Below, piece by piece: positions 8,185 to 16,347 of a stretch of DNA of 38,961 bases. Position 1 is the first letter of the stretch, and each line of letters opens with the position of its first letter. Source of the DNA: Bordetella parapertussis (GTDB lineage: Bacteria; Pseudomonadota; Gammaproteobacteria; Burkholderiales; Burkholderiaceae_B); contig CAMDEF010000039.1 in the NCBI GenBank assembly GCA_945895265.1, positions 1 to 38,961 of the forward strand, in the 5' to 3' direction. The translations under genes and the position numbers were made by a program. The notes beneath the pieces are model-generated. The model was not told where the DNA came from. It did not search any database and was given only the letters and a program-made list of their open reading frames with translations.

Positions 8185-8853
8185 ATGGGTAAAAATATTC
8201 AGCTCAAAGCCTCAGATGGCCACCAATTCGACGCCTATGTCGCCGAGCCCGCAGGCAAGCCACGTGGTTTAGTCATCGTTGCCCCAGAAATTTTTGGTGT
8301 GAACAGCCACATTCGCTCAGTCGCCGATGGTTTCGCAGCCGATGGCTACCTCACCATCGCCCCCGCGTTTTTTGATCGCGTGCAGACCAAATACGAAGCA
8401 GGCTACACACAACCTGACATCGGTGCCGGCGTCGAGATCATGAAAAAAGTTAGCTTTGATCACACGCTGCTTGACGTCAAAGCCGCTATCGAACACGGCA
8501 AACATGCAGGTAAAGTCGGCATTGTGGGTTACTGCTGGGGCGGCGTGATCGCTTGGCTCGCAGCGGGTCGCGTGGATGGTCTGGCTTGCTCTGTGCCTTA
8601 CTACGGCGGTGCAATTCCTAGCTTCTTGAAAGAAACGCCAAAGTGCCCAGTGATGTTTCAGTTTGGCGAGACAGATCATTCGATTACGCTTGAGCAAGCT
8701 AAAGTCGTTGCCGCAGCCTACCCGAAAGAAACCAGCTACTACTACCCTGCTGACCACGGCTTTAACTGTGATCAACGCGGTTCATATCACGCAGCGTCAG
8801 CAAAACTGGCACGCGAGCGCACCATTGAAATGTTTAGAAAGCTGATTGGCTAA
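8185..8853 (+). CDS. Dienelactone hydrolase family protein (carboxymethylenebutenolidase-like)
   Basis: This 222-residue cytoplasmic alpha/beta hydrolase has the length of ClcD-type dienelactone hydrolases. The catalytic triad is visible: Cys117 in GYCWGG, Asp164 in GETDHSI and His191 in ADHGFNCD. Glu35 in APEIFGVN matches the Glu that positions the cysteine in ClcD. Dienelactone hydrolase opens a butenolide ring to maleylacetate in chlorocatechol degradation, but the family is broad and no chlorocatechol genes are present. The start ATG has AAGGAG before it. The gene stands alone between its own candidate promoter and a strong terminator. Confidence 0.88.
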   Translation: MGKNIQLKASDGHQFDAYVAEPAGKPRGLVIVAPEIFGVNSHIRSVADGFAADGYLTIAPAFFDRVQTKYEAGYTQPDIGAGVEIMKKVSFDHTLLDVKAAIEHGKHAGKVGIVGYCWGGVIAWLAAGRVDGLACSVPYYGGAIPSFLKETPKCPVMFQFGETDHSITLEQAKVVAAAYPKETSYYYPADHGFNCDQRGSYHAASAKLARERTIEMFRKLIG

Positions 8854-8866
8854 TTAGTCAAAGCAG

Positions 8867-8899
8867 AAAAAAGGGATCGCCAAGGCGATCCCTTTTTTT
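8867..8899. terminator. Bidirectional intrinsic terminator
   Basis: A perfect 9-bp GC-rich stem, GGGATCGCC at 8873-8881 and GGCGATCCC at 8884-8892, is flanked by six A residues on the left and seven T residues on the right. It can therefore end transcription from both sides. It lies between the convergent dienelactone hydrolase (plus) and MmgE/PrpD (minus) genes. Confidence 0.93.
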
Positions 8900-8914
8900 C
8901 GACCACGCAGTGGA

Positions 8915-10276
8915 CTACTTTTTACCTGAACTCAAACCACGAATATCGCTGACACGTGCGACCTGATCTAAGGCCATGAACGCATCAAACAATTTCAAGG
9001 CTGAGCCTTCAAAATGCCCCACGGCTGCACAATCATCAAACTTAGCCCAAAGTTGCTCGCGATTCAACGGAAAATCTGGCCCACCTCGCACCGTCACAAC
9101 TTCTTTACTTTGCAAAGTCTGACCATTTTTGAGTTTGACCGTCACTTGGTCAAAGGGAGAATAGCCCGGCATCGTCGGATGCTCAGCATCATCCGCTTGA
9201 ACACTGATTCTTTTCATCAACTCTTGCACGTCTTTCCGAATCACAAAATCATCCACAAGTTCAGTTAAGCCAGCGCGCCCAGCCACCACGCACGAAGCCA
9301 TTGCAAATTGCATACTGAATTTTGCTTCAAGACCTGTTTGCGGTTGATGGTTACGCAAGACCTTGGTGTTGCGGCGACTCGTCACGGCGGTAATGCTTTC
9401 GATTTGGTCTGCAATCACTGGCGTTTCGGCAACCAAATCCAACATGCCGTCTAACGCGCGATGCGTACAGAAACACAGCGGATATTTTTTGACCGATAAT
9501 TTGGTGACTGCGAGCTTCCAAATCTTGCCGGCTTCGACTGCCGAGGTCGCATCAAAACGACCATTGGGCGAGACTGCCGATAAGAAACCCTGCGGGTGTT
9601 CAAGCGCATCCAACGACGAAGTGAAACCTGCCTTGGCAAGCCGTGCAGCCAAGACACCTGCTTGGGCTGAACGCCCTGCGTGAAACGGCTTGGTCATCGT
9701 GCCGAAGTTAGCCATAATGCCAGCGCTTTGCGAGGCACCTAAGGCAATCGCCATGGCGCATTGCTCTGCGTTCAGTTTATTCAAAGAAGCGCAGGCTGCG
9801 GCAGAAGCGATGGCGCCCAAAATACCAGTCGGATGCCAACCTTTACTGTGGTAGTGATCGGGATCACGACGCGCCAACTCGGCCCACACTTCATAGCCCG
9901 CAGCGTAGGCTGTCACCATCTCGCGCCCCGTTGAGCCTAGGGCTTGCGCCTCGGCAATAATCGCTGGCACCAAAATCGTACTGGGATGGCCTTTAATCGC
10001 CACGTCATCAAAATCCAACGCGTGCGCGGCGACACCATTAATCCATGCCGCATCAGACGCACTCGCGGTTTGGGCACCAAACATCAACGTCGACGTGCCA
10101 GCAGGCGGTGCGAGCACCTCTTTTAAGATTTTAGTAGGCAGCTCATCACGACCGGCGAGCATCACGCCCACGCAATCAGCAAAGCCCATATGAATCACTT
10201 CGACTGCTGCTTTCGGGATGTTGTCGTAGGTTAAGCCTGCAACAAAGGCACCAAGTTCACGGGTGATATCGGTCAT
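8915..10276 (-). CDS. MmgE/PrpD family protein
   Basis: This 453-residue protein has the MmgE/PrpD fold throughout: an all-helical N-terminal half with FADCVGVMLAGRDE, WINGVAAHALDFDD (about 78-91) and KGWHPTG (about 145), and a smaller C-terminal alpha/beta domain after about residue 270. The family includes 2-methylcitrate dehydratase PrpD, cis-aconitate decarboxylase and iminodisuccinate epimerase, so it acts on small di- and tricarboxylic acids. No prpB or prpC is nearby, so a true methylcitrate cycle role is unlikely. It lies 14 bases after the HMG-CoA-lyase-like gene on the same strand, with AAGGA before its ATG. This suggests the two enzymes act in one acid-degrading route. Confidence 0.88.
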   Translation of the reverse strand: MTDITRELGAFVAGLTYDNIPKAAVEVIHMGFADCVGVMLAGRDELPTKILKEVLAPPAGTSTLMFGAQTASASDAAWINGVAAHALDFDDVAIKGHPSTILVPAIIAEAQALGSTGREMVTAYAAGYEVWAELARRDPDHYHSKGWHPTGILGAIASAAACASLNKLNAEQCAMAIALGASQSAGIMANFGTMTKPFHAGRSAQAGVLAARLAKAGFTSSLDALEHPQGFLSAVSPNGRFDATSAVEAGKIWKLAVTKLSVKKYPLCFCTHRALDGMLDLVAETPVIADQIESITAVTSRRNTKVLRNHQPQTGLEAKFSMQFAMASCVVAGRAGLTELVDDFVIRKDVQELMKRISVQADDAEHPTMPGYSPFDQVTVKLKNGQTLQSKEVVTVRGGPDFPLNREQLWAKFDDCAAVGHFEGSALKLFDAFMALDQVARVSDIRGLSSGKK

Positions 10277-10290
10277 GATGAGATCCTTGA

Positions 10291-11268
10291 TCAGGCTTTA
10301 GCTTGCATCGATTCTTTGACTTTCTGGCGCAGTTTGTTCAGCGAACCGCCCATCTTGATAGAGCCCGGCAAGGGATGGCCAACCACCTGCTCAGCCAACA
10401 GCGCCGACTCAATTAATTTTTCAAGATCGATACCGGTTTCAATGCCCATCTCGTGACACATGAACACCAAATCTTCAGTACAGACGTTACCCGACGCACC
10501 TGAGTGCGAAGCGAATGGACAACCTCCCAAACCTGCAACGGCCGCGTCAAAAATCTGCACACCCATTTGCATACCGGCGTAGGCATTGGCAATACCCATC
10601 CCGCGGGTGTCGTGCAGGTGCAAAGACAGATTGAGGTCGGGATACTTATTGCGTACGGCACCGACCACTCTGCGAATCGAACCGGGGGTGGCCCAGGCCA
10701 TCGTATCAGCGAGCGACAAAGTTTCGATCTTGATGCCGTGTTGCTCACCAATATCGTGGAACGTTTTAATCAGCTCAAGCACACGCTCAGTCGAAATGTC
10801 ACCTTCAAAATTACAACCGAAAGCCGCCATGATGCTGGCGCGATTCACCTCGACGTTGTAGTGCTTGAACATACCAATCATCGAATGCACGGCCTCAATG
10901 TTTTGAGCCAACGTGCGCTTTTGATTGCGTAACAAGAATTTTTCTGACGCGGTTAAAGACAGCGAACCACGAATATCAAGCTTTTGGGTAGCAATTGCAC
11001 GCTCGAGCCCTTTGTCGTTTAACCACAAACCGGTGTAACGCACGCCTGGCTTTCGCTTGAAACCAGCAACAATTTCTGGAGCATCAGCCATCTGAGGCAC
11101 GGCCTGCGGACTCACAAACGAGGTGACCTGAATTTGCTCAAGCCCAGTCTCTGACAAGCTATCGATCAAGTCAATTTTGCGCTGCGTCGGGATGGGACCT
11201 TTCTCTATTTGCATCCCCTCACGAGGACCTTCTTCAAGGATACGTACGCGTTTTGGCAGATCTGACAT
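10291..11268 (-). CDS. HMG-CoA-lyase-like enzyme (DRE-TIM lyase family) with an unusual metal-site motif
   Basis: This 325-residue TIM-barrel protein belongs to the HMGL-like family, whose members cleave or form C-C bonds next to a carbonyl using a divalent metal. His217 and His219 in HLHDTRG, Asp188 in SLADT, and the flexible loop GLGGCPFA with Cys250 and GASGN all match HMG-CoA lyase. At the N-terminus the usual metal-binding Asp of PRDGLQ is replaced: the sequence reads GPREGMQ, with Glu17. The catalytic loop is also about two residues longer than in human HMG-CoA lyase. I think PREG variants form a separate clade, from memory. The start ATG has AGGAG. It leads the operon with the MmgE/PrpD gene and is divergent from the TctBAC genes. 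The exact substrate is unknown. Confidence 0.82.
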   Translation of the reverse strand: MSDLPKRVRILEEGPREGMQIEKGPIPTQRKIDLIDSLSETGLEQIQVTSFVSPQAVPQMADAPEIVAGFKRKPGVRYTGLWLNDKGLERAIATQKLDIRGSLSLTASEKFLLRNQKRTLAQNIEAVHSMIGMFKHYNVEVNRASIMAAFGCNFEGDISTERVLELIKTFHDIGEQHGIKIETLSLADTMAWATPGSIRRVVGAVRNKYPDLNLSLHLHDTRGMGIANAYAGMQMGVQIFDAAVAGLGGCPFASHSGASGNVCTEDLVFMCHEMGIETGIDLEKLIESALLAEQVVGHPLPGSIKMGGSLNKLRQKVKESMQAKA

Positions 11269-11347
11269 GGTGGGCTCCTATTGTCTCTTGAATGATTAAA
11301 CTTGAGAATCAGCTTAATCCTATGGCGAATCTTATGTCAACGCACTA

Positions 11348-11398
11348 ACCACATCGCGAGACCTCGTAACGACCACATTGCGAGATACTGCTCGCGAT
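11348..11398. promoter_or_regulatory. Candidate operator in the divergent lyase/TctB intergenic region
   Basis: Two direct copies of ACCACAT(C/T)GCGAGA lie at 11348-11361 and 11372-11385 (13 of 14 bases match, 24 bases apart). An 8-bp perfect inverted repeat, ATCGCGAG at 11353-11360 and CTCGCGAT at 11391-11398, overlaps them. It sits between a TTGACA on the minus strand (11335-11340) and one on the plus strand (11420-11425), where one regulator could control both operons. No regulator gene is adjacent. Confidence 0.5.
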
Positions 11399-11419
11399 CA
11401 AGAGTGGGCTCTTACATGG

Positions 11420-11448
11420 TTGACAATCGGAGGGCTAAGACCTAGGAT
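11420..11448 (+). promoter_or_regulatory. Sigma-70-type promoter for the TctBAC operon
   Basis: A consensus -35 TTGACA (11420-11425) is separated by exactly 17 bases from TAGGAT (11443-11448), which matches four of six -10 positions. The first gene starts 118 bases after the -10, leaving a leader of about 110 bases. On the opposite strand TTGACA (11335-11340) lies about 65 bases upstream of the lyase start, but its -10 partner is weak. Confidence 0.6.
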
Positions 11449-11565
11449 TGGGATCAATATAAATATGAGCAAGGCGAGCATCAACTGATCGCCTAAAAAT
11501 GGTGCGCTGCACAGTAGACTTGCAACGACACCTGAGCCTAAGAAAAAAATAATGAAGGAGACATC

Positions 11566-12024
11566 TTGAACGCAGAACGCGTTGGCAGTCTGGTTTGGCT
11601 TTTGTTCGGCGCCGCCGCCGTTTATGGGGCGCTCGATCTTGGCATTGGCACAATGGGGGCGCCCGGCTCGGGTTTTTTAACCTGCGTTGCGGGTAGTTTT
11701 GTCGCGCTCATGGCGCTGATGATCTTCATCCAATCGTTCAAAGGCGACCCAGCGGCACAAACTCGCGTGGCTGACCTGTGGGCAGATTGTAATTGGTGGC
11801 GCGCGGTCGCCATCTCGATACTGATCATTTTGTTCATTCTGGCCTTTGAGACACTTGGCTTTTTTCTGTGTAGTTTTATTTTGCTGCTCGTCATCATGCG
11901 TTGGCTTGAAGGCTTAAGCTGGAAAACCTCAATTCTCGTGCCAGTCATCGCGATCGGCTGCACCTACCTACTTTTCAAAACTATTTTAAAAATCTCGCTC
12001 CCCGCGGGAATTTTTGGCTTCTGA
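11566..12024 (+). CDS. tctB: TctB-family small permease subunit
   Basis: This 152-residue protein has four predicted membrane spans (about 5-25, 35-56, 78-100 and 118-145) and the motif LGIGTMGAPGSGFL after the first span, a TctB landmark. TctB is the small, poorly conserved partner of TctA in the tripartite tricarboxylate transporter. The start is a TTG with AAGGAG five bases upstream; the ATG at 11552 runs into a stop after five codons, so TTG is the only good choice. It is followed by TctA (15-base gap) and TctC, a full transporter in the order B-A-C. Confidence 0.88.
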   Translation: MNAERVGSLVWLLFGAAAVYGALDLGIGTMGAPGSGFLTCVAGSFVALMALMIFIQSFKGDPAAQTRVADLWADCNWWRAVAISILIILFILAFETLGFFLCSFILLLVIMRWLEGLSWKTSILVPVIAIGCTYLLFKTILKISLPAGIFGF

Positions 12025-12039
12025 GGCGCGCGATTCCCT

Positions 12040-13554
12040 ATGGACTTAGCAGATAACCTCATCACCGGCTTCTCGGTCGCCTTTCAGCCTCACAATATCT
12101 TCTTTTGCTTTATCGGCGTACTGATTGGCACGCTGATCGGCGTGTTACCCGGTATTGGCCCAGTTGGCGCGATGTCGATTTTGTTGCCAATCACCTTTGG
12201 CATTTCGCCTGTGACGGCCATTATCATGCTGTCAGGCATTTACTACGGCGCGCAATACGGGGGCTCAACCACCTCAATCCTAGTCGGGATACCTGGCGAA
12301 GCGGCCTCAGTGGTGACGATGCTAGACGGCCACCAGATGGCGTTAAAGGGCCGGGCTGGGCCTGCCTTAGGGATCGCAGCCTTCGGCTCGTTCATAGCGG
12401 GTACGATCGGCATTATTGGCTTGATGCTGCTCGCTCCGCCACTAGCCTCAATTGCCCTGAGGTTTGGCCCACCCGAATATTTTGCGCTAATGATTATGGG
12501 TCTGGTGATTTTGACCTACCTGGCGCAAAAGTCGATGGCCAAGTCACTCATGATGGCAGGCGTTGGTGTGCTGGCCGGCGTCGTTGGCCTTGACACCATG
12601 ACCGGGCTACCCAGATTCACCTTTGGCGTCTCTGACCTGCTCGACGGGATCGGTATCGCGCCGCTCGCTATGGGGCTGTTTGGCGTGTCTGAAATTTTGT
12701 TAAATGTCGAACGCACCATCAAACAGGGCGTAGTCGTTACTCAAGTCAAAAACCTACTACCAAGCCGACAAGACTGGAAAGAATCTTTCGCCCCGATCAT
12801 GCGCGGCTCTTTTTTAGGCTTTTTACTCGGAATCTTGCCCGGCGGTGGTGCGGTACTTTCCTCGTTTATTTCTTACGGCACCGAAAAGCGCATTTCAAAA
12901 ACGCCTGAAAAATTTGGGCACGGCGCAATTGCTGGCGTGGCAGGCCCCGAGGCGGCCAATAACGCCGCAGCACAAGCAGCTTTCATCCCTTTACTGACAC
13001 TCGGCATCCCTGCCAACGCGGTGATGGGTATTTTGCTCGGAGCACTGATGATTCATGGCATTACGCCGGGCCCACTGATGATTCAAAAAAATCCTGAGCT
13101 CTTTTGGGGAACCGTCACCAGTATGTACATCGGCAATGCCATGTTACTGGTGTTGAACTTACCACTGATCGGGCTTTGGGTGCGCTTACTGCGGGTTCGC
13201 TACGCCGTATTGTTTCCGCTGATTTTATTTATTGCGCTGATCGGTGCGTACGTCATCAATGGCAGCGAGATGGATCTTTATCTGATGTTGTTCTTTGGCG
13301 TCGTGGGCTATTTGATGCGCAAGTTTGACTACGAGCCTGCGCCCTTAATCCTAGCCTACGTCTTAAGCCCAATCCTTGAAGACTCTCTGCGTCAGTCTTT
13401 GATTATTTCGAGCGGTAGTATGGGGATTTTTGTGAGCCGCCCGATTGCAGCAGGCTTTCTGTTTGTTGCGTTAGTGTTGTTGATCAGTGCGGTACTGCCG
13501 GCGATTCGCAAAAAGCGCAACGCCCTTGTCGCTTCGGCTGATGAGAATAATTAG
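12040..13554 (+). CDS. tctA: TctA-family large permease subunit
   Basis: This is a 504-residue inner-membrane protein with about 11-12 spans, the normal TctA length. It carries the family motifs [27 protein letters not shown] and GIPGEAAS in the first half and [13 protein letters not shown] and [16 protein letters not shown] in the second, reflecting the internal duplication. It forms the translocation path and is powered by the ion gradient. The start ATG lies 15 bases after TctB with a weak GAGG. It is 46% or so by eye like the TctA at 26890 in motif regions, though I did not align them fully. The substrate depends on the receptor. Confidence 0.95.
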   Translation: MDLADNLITGFSVAFQPHNIFFCFIGVLIGTLIGVLPGIGPVGAMSILLPITFGISPVTAIIMLSGIYYGAQYGGSTTSILVGIPGEAASVVTMLDGHQMALKGRAGPALGIAAFGSFIAGTIGIIGLMLLAPPLASIALRFGPPEYFALMIMGLVILTYLAQKSMAKSLMMAGVGVLAGVVGLDTMTGLPRFTFGVSDLLDGIGIAPLAMGLFGVSEILLNVERTIKQGVVVTQVKNLLPSRQDWKESFAPIMRGSFLGFLLGILPGGGAVLSSFISYGTEKRISKTPEKFGHGAIAGVAGPEAANNAAAQAAFIPLLTLGIPANAVMGILLGALMIHGITPGPLMIQKNPELFWGTVTSMYIGNAMLLVLNLPLIGLWVRLLRVRYAVLFPLILFIALIGAYVINGSEMDLYLMLFFGVVGYLMRKFDYEPAPLILAYVLSPILEDSLRQSLIISSGSMGIFVSRPIAAGFLFVALVLLISAVLPAIRKKRNALVASADENN

Positions 13555-13579
13555 CCATTATTTTTATGTGAGGATTTCT

Positions 13580-14551
13580 ATGACAATCAGTAAACGTTTT
13601 CGCCTTGCAGGGCTTAGCCTAATGCTAACAGGTGGCTTGCTCGCAAGCGGCCTGGCAACAGCCAAATACCCTGACAAACCCATCACCATGTATATCGCCT
13701 TTGCTGCCGGTGGCACGACCGACATCACTGGTCGCGCCTTGGCGCAAGGCATTGAAAAAATACTAGGCGTACCGGTTACGATTGAGAACAAGGGCGGTGG
13801 CGGCGCGACCGTGGCAAACGGCTTACTCGCGAGCAAAAAGCCTGATGGCTACACCTTGTTAGTCACGTCGGTCGGGTCTATCACCATGCGACCGTTGCTA
13901 CTCAAACTTGCCTATAACGCCCAAAGCTTTCGTCCACTGATGCAATTCAGCTATTACATTGGCGGGCTTGTCGTGAACGCCGATTCTCCGATCAAAACGG
14001 TTGACGAATTCGTTGACTACGCAAAGAAAAATCCTGGGCTGACCTATTCGTCAAGTGGGCCACACACCCAACAACAAATCGGCGTCGAAGCGTTTGCGCG
14101 CTGCAAGGGCCTTGTGTTCAAGCATATGCCTACCAAGGGTGGCTCGACTGCCAACACGGCCTTGATGGGCAAACACGTGGATTTTGTTGCAGGCTCTGGG
14201 TCGCATATTCTCTTGGTCGAGCAAGGTCAGTTTCGTGAGTTAGTGACCTTTCACATTGATGCGCGCGACCCAAAGCGGCCAGATATTCCTGTGATGAAAG
14301 ATATCGGCTGTCCGCCCACCAATCCACCGAGCGGGATGATTGTGGTCGCACCCGCCGGTCTGCCCGACGCTGTGGCAGCGACCTTAGAAGCGGCACTCAA
14401 GCAGATCGCTGAATCACCTGAGTTCAAGCAACTTCTCATCAAATACAACTTGCCTTATGCCTACGAAGATGGTGCGACGGTCGCGAGCAAGTTTCCGGCT
14501 GAGATTGAATGGTACACAAAGTACTTTAAAGAGACGGGTCTGCTGAAATAA
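13580..14551 (+). CDS. tctC: TctC/Bug-family receptor of the first TTT transporter (two-cysteine subtype)
   Basis: This 323-residue receptor starts at an ATG with GAGG seven bases before it, 25 bases after the TctA stop. The same frame is open upstream to 13487, but that start would overlap TctA and destroy the signal peptide. The signal ends near residue 28 (LATAKYPDK). Landmarks include ITMYIAFAAGGTTD, VTIENKGGGGATV, KPDGYTLLV and HMPTKGG. Cys175 and Cys244 match the pair in the receptor at 6983, to which it is closest among the Bug proteins here. With TctB and TctA just upstream it should deliver a carboxylate ligand to that permease, and the flavoprotein gene 96 bases downstream may act on the imported compound. 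Confidence 0.94.
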   Translation: MTISKRFRLAGLSLMLTGGLLASGLATAKYPDKPITMYIAFAAGGTTDITGRALAQGIEKILGVPVTIENKGGGGATVANGLLASKKPDGYTLLVTSVGSITMRPLLLKLAYNAQSFRPLMQFSYYIGGLVVNADSPIKTVDEFVDYAKKNPGLTYSSSGPHTQQQIGVEAFARCKGLVFKHMPTKGGSTANTALMGKHVDFVAGSGSHILLVEQGQFRELVTFHIDARDPKRPDIPVMKDIGCPPTNPPSGMIVVAPAGLPDAVAATLEAALKQIAESPEFKQLLIKYNLPYAYEDGATVASKFPAEIEWYTKYFKETGLLK

Positions 14552-14647
14552 AAAAACAAAGAACACGAACGTGTTGACCGCTGCAAACGCTGCGGTCTGT
14601 TGCAATAGGTAATCGAACAATCAAGCAAGCGAACAACTGGAAAAAAG

Positions 14648-16129
14648 ATGAGTCAAAGAAACACCTTACCCACGCAGTGGGATGCGGTCGCGGATGTTGT
14701 GGTCGTAGGTTTTGGCGGCGCAGGTGCGGCCACTGCAATCACTGCAGTCGAGGCGGGCGCCTCGGTGATCTTGCTCGATAAAGCCCCGCTTGGGCAAGAG
14801 GGCGGCAATACTCGGGTTGCCGCGCAAGGCTATCTGAATACCTCATCGACTGAAGCTGCAATCACATACTTCAATGCCCTGGCCGGCCCCTATAAAGTCC
14901 CGCAAGACATGGTCGCAGTTTGGGCTGATGAAATGGGTAAGAATAACGAATGGCTCAGTTCAATTGGCGGCGATCCACAAGAGCACCAGTTTCAACCAGC
15001 AGGCATTGAGTTTCCGGATTTGCCAGGTGCTGAATGTGTACATAAGTACCATCATGGCGATATTCTGGGCTATTCAAAAACTTGGGAGATGCTTGAACAA
15101 GCTGTGCGTGCGCGACCCATTGACATACGTTCTGACTGCCCAGGCCAGCGCTTGCTACAAGACCCACTGACGCAAGAGATTGTGGGTGTAGTCGCGTTGC
15201 AAAACGGCAAGCCCATCAACATCAAAGCCAATAAGGCAGTCGTTCTAACTTGTGGTGGCTTTGAAAACAATCAAGAGATGATTCGCAACTATCTGAGTGG
15301 TCTACCTTACTGCTACACCTCGGGCAGCCCATTTAACGAGGGCGATGGGATCCGCATGGCGATGGAAGTCGGCGCAGATTTGTGGCACATGAATAACTTT
15401 GCCGGCCCATCGATGGCGCTCAAGGTACCCGAATACCCCACCACCTTCTCAATGATGGCGTTGCATTTTTCGCACGAGCCTGCGGGTGGCTCGGTGGTGG
15501 TAGGCCCTGACGGCAAGCGCTTTACCGATGAGAAATATAAAACACGGCACGGCAAGGTCGAACAGAATGGCAAGTGGCAAGCACTGCGTACGCCTTGCCC
15601 GATGCACATGATTTTTGATCAAACCATGCTCGATGGCGGCCCAATTTATGACGGAAAGCCGACGCATGGCTGGACGCAGATTATGAGTGGCTATGCTTGG
15701 AGCAAAGACAATCGGGCCGAGCTTGCTAAAGGCTGGATTAAATCTGCTCCGACTCTCGCAGCGCTCGCGACTTTACTGAAGCTGCCTGCCGGCAGTTTAG
15801 ACCAGACCGTGGCGCGCTGGAATGCACAGTGTGCTGCAGGATCGGATAGCGATTTCGGTCGCACTAAGATGCTAGCACCGTTCGACTCAGGCCCCTATTA
15901 CGCCGTCGAACTGTCACCTTCAATGCTCAACACCCAAGGCGGGCCGCGTCGTAACAAACACGCGCAAATCGTGCGGCCTGATGGCACAGCGATACCACGT
16001 CTTTACAGCGCAGGTGAAATGGGCTCGATGTACAGTTACCTGTATCAAGGTACCGGCAACATCGGCGAGTGCTTTGCGTTTGGGCGAATCGCTGGGCGCA
16101 ATGCTGTGGCTGAGACGTCGCTCGCTTAA
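14648..16129 (+). CDS. FAD-dependent oxidoreductase (fumarate reductase / 3-ketosteroid dehydrogenase-like)
   Basis: This 493-residue flavoprotein begins with an FAD-binding Rossmann motif (VVVVGFGGAGAATA, about 17-30, acidic strand end at Asp44) and ends with the second FAD segment (LYSAGEMGS and GTGNIGECFAFGR). The middle capping domain includes EGDGIRMAMEVGAD and GGPRRNKHAQIVRPDG. This is the FAD_binding_2 family, which includes fumarate reductase flavoproteins, tricarballylate dehydrogenase, urocanate reductase and ketosteroid dehydrogenases. There is no signal peptide or heme site, so it is cytoplasmic. The link to TctBAC suggests it oxidises or reduces a carboxylate imported by that transporter. 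Between it and TctC lie short inverted repeats (AACACG-AA-CGTGTT at 14562-14575) but no clear terminator. Confidence 0.82.
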   Translation: MSQRNTLPTQWDAVADVVVVGFGGAGAATAITAVEAGASVILLDKAPLGQEGGNTRVAAQGYLNTSSTEAAITYFNALAGPYKVPQDMVAVWADEMGKNNEWLSSIGGDPQEHQFQPAGIEFPDLPGAECVHKYHHGDILGYSKTWEMLEQAVRARPIDIRSDCPGQRLLQDPLTQEIVGVVALQNGKPINIKANKAVVLTCGGFENNQEMIRNYLSGLPYCYTSGSPFNEGDGIRMAMEVGADLWHMNNFAGPSMALKVPEYPTTFSMMALHFSHEPAGGSVVVGPDGKRFTDEKYKTRHGKVEQNGKWQALRTPCPMHMIFDQTMLDGGPIYDGKPTHGWTQIMSGYAWSKDNRAELAKGWIKSAPTLAALATLLKLPAGSLDQTVARWNAQCAAGSDSDFGRTKMLAPFDSGPYYAVELSPSMLNTQGGPRRNKHAQIVRPDGTAIPRLYSAGEMGSMYSYLYQGTGNIGECFAFGRIAGRNAVAETSLA

Positions 16130-16201
16130 CAGTGAGCACCTTGTTCATAAAGCTTGCTGTTCTACATAATAGTTTGATTTGATCTTTGCTCAGGTCACGA
16201 A

Positions 16202-16233
16202 AAATACGCCTCAATTTGAACTGAGGCGTATTT
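16202..16233. terminator. Bidirectional intrinsic terminator
   Basis: A perfect 12-bp inverted repeat, AAATACGCCTCA at 16202-16213 and TGAGGCGTATTT at 16222-16233, has an 8-base loop. It is followed by TTTGTT on the plus strand and by five T residues on the minus strand, so it fits the convergent flavoprotein (plus) and FAH-family (minus) genes. The remaining 115 bases before the FAH stop show nothing else. Confidence 0.85.
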
Positions 16234-16347
16234 GTTACTTGAAAACTATTCGTCAAAATTGATCAAACCTTAACGAGAAAGCTGCAGCAAGAATCGCGCG
16301 ACGATTGCGGCAACACAACCATCAAATCCGCCACATCATCATTCTAA

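Noticed and set aside
5232..8853. Beta-ketoadipate (protocatechuate/chlorocatechol) cluster, suggested by CMD-like and dienelactone hydrolase genes
   Set aside because: No dioxygenase, cycloisomerase, or 3-oxoadipate CoA-transferase or thiolase is present, and the two genes are in different, opposed units.
8915..10276. Methylcitrate cycle prpD
   Set aside because: No prpB, prpC or acnD-like gene is adjacent, and the partner is an HMG-CoA-lyase-like enzyme, so a specific prpD name is not justified.
13487..13579. Upstream extension of the first TctC gene
   Set aside because: It would overlap TctA by 68 bases and put 31 residues before a good signal peptide; the ATG at 13580 has a proper ribosome site.
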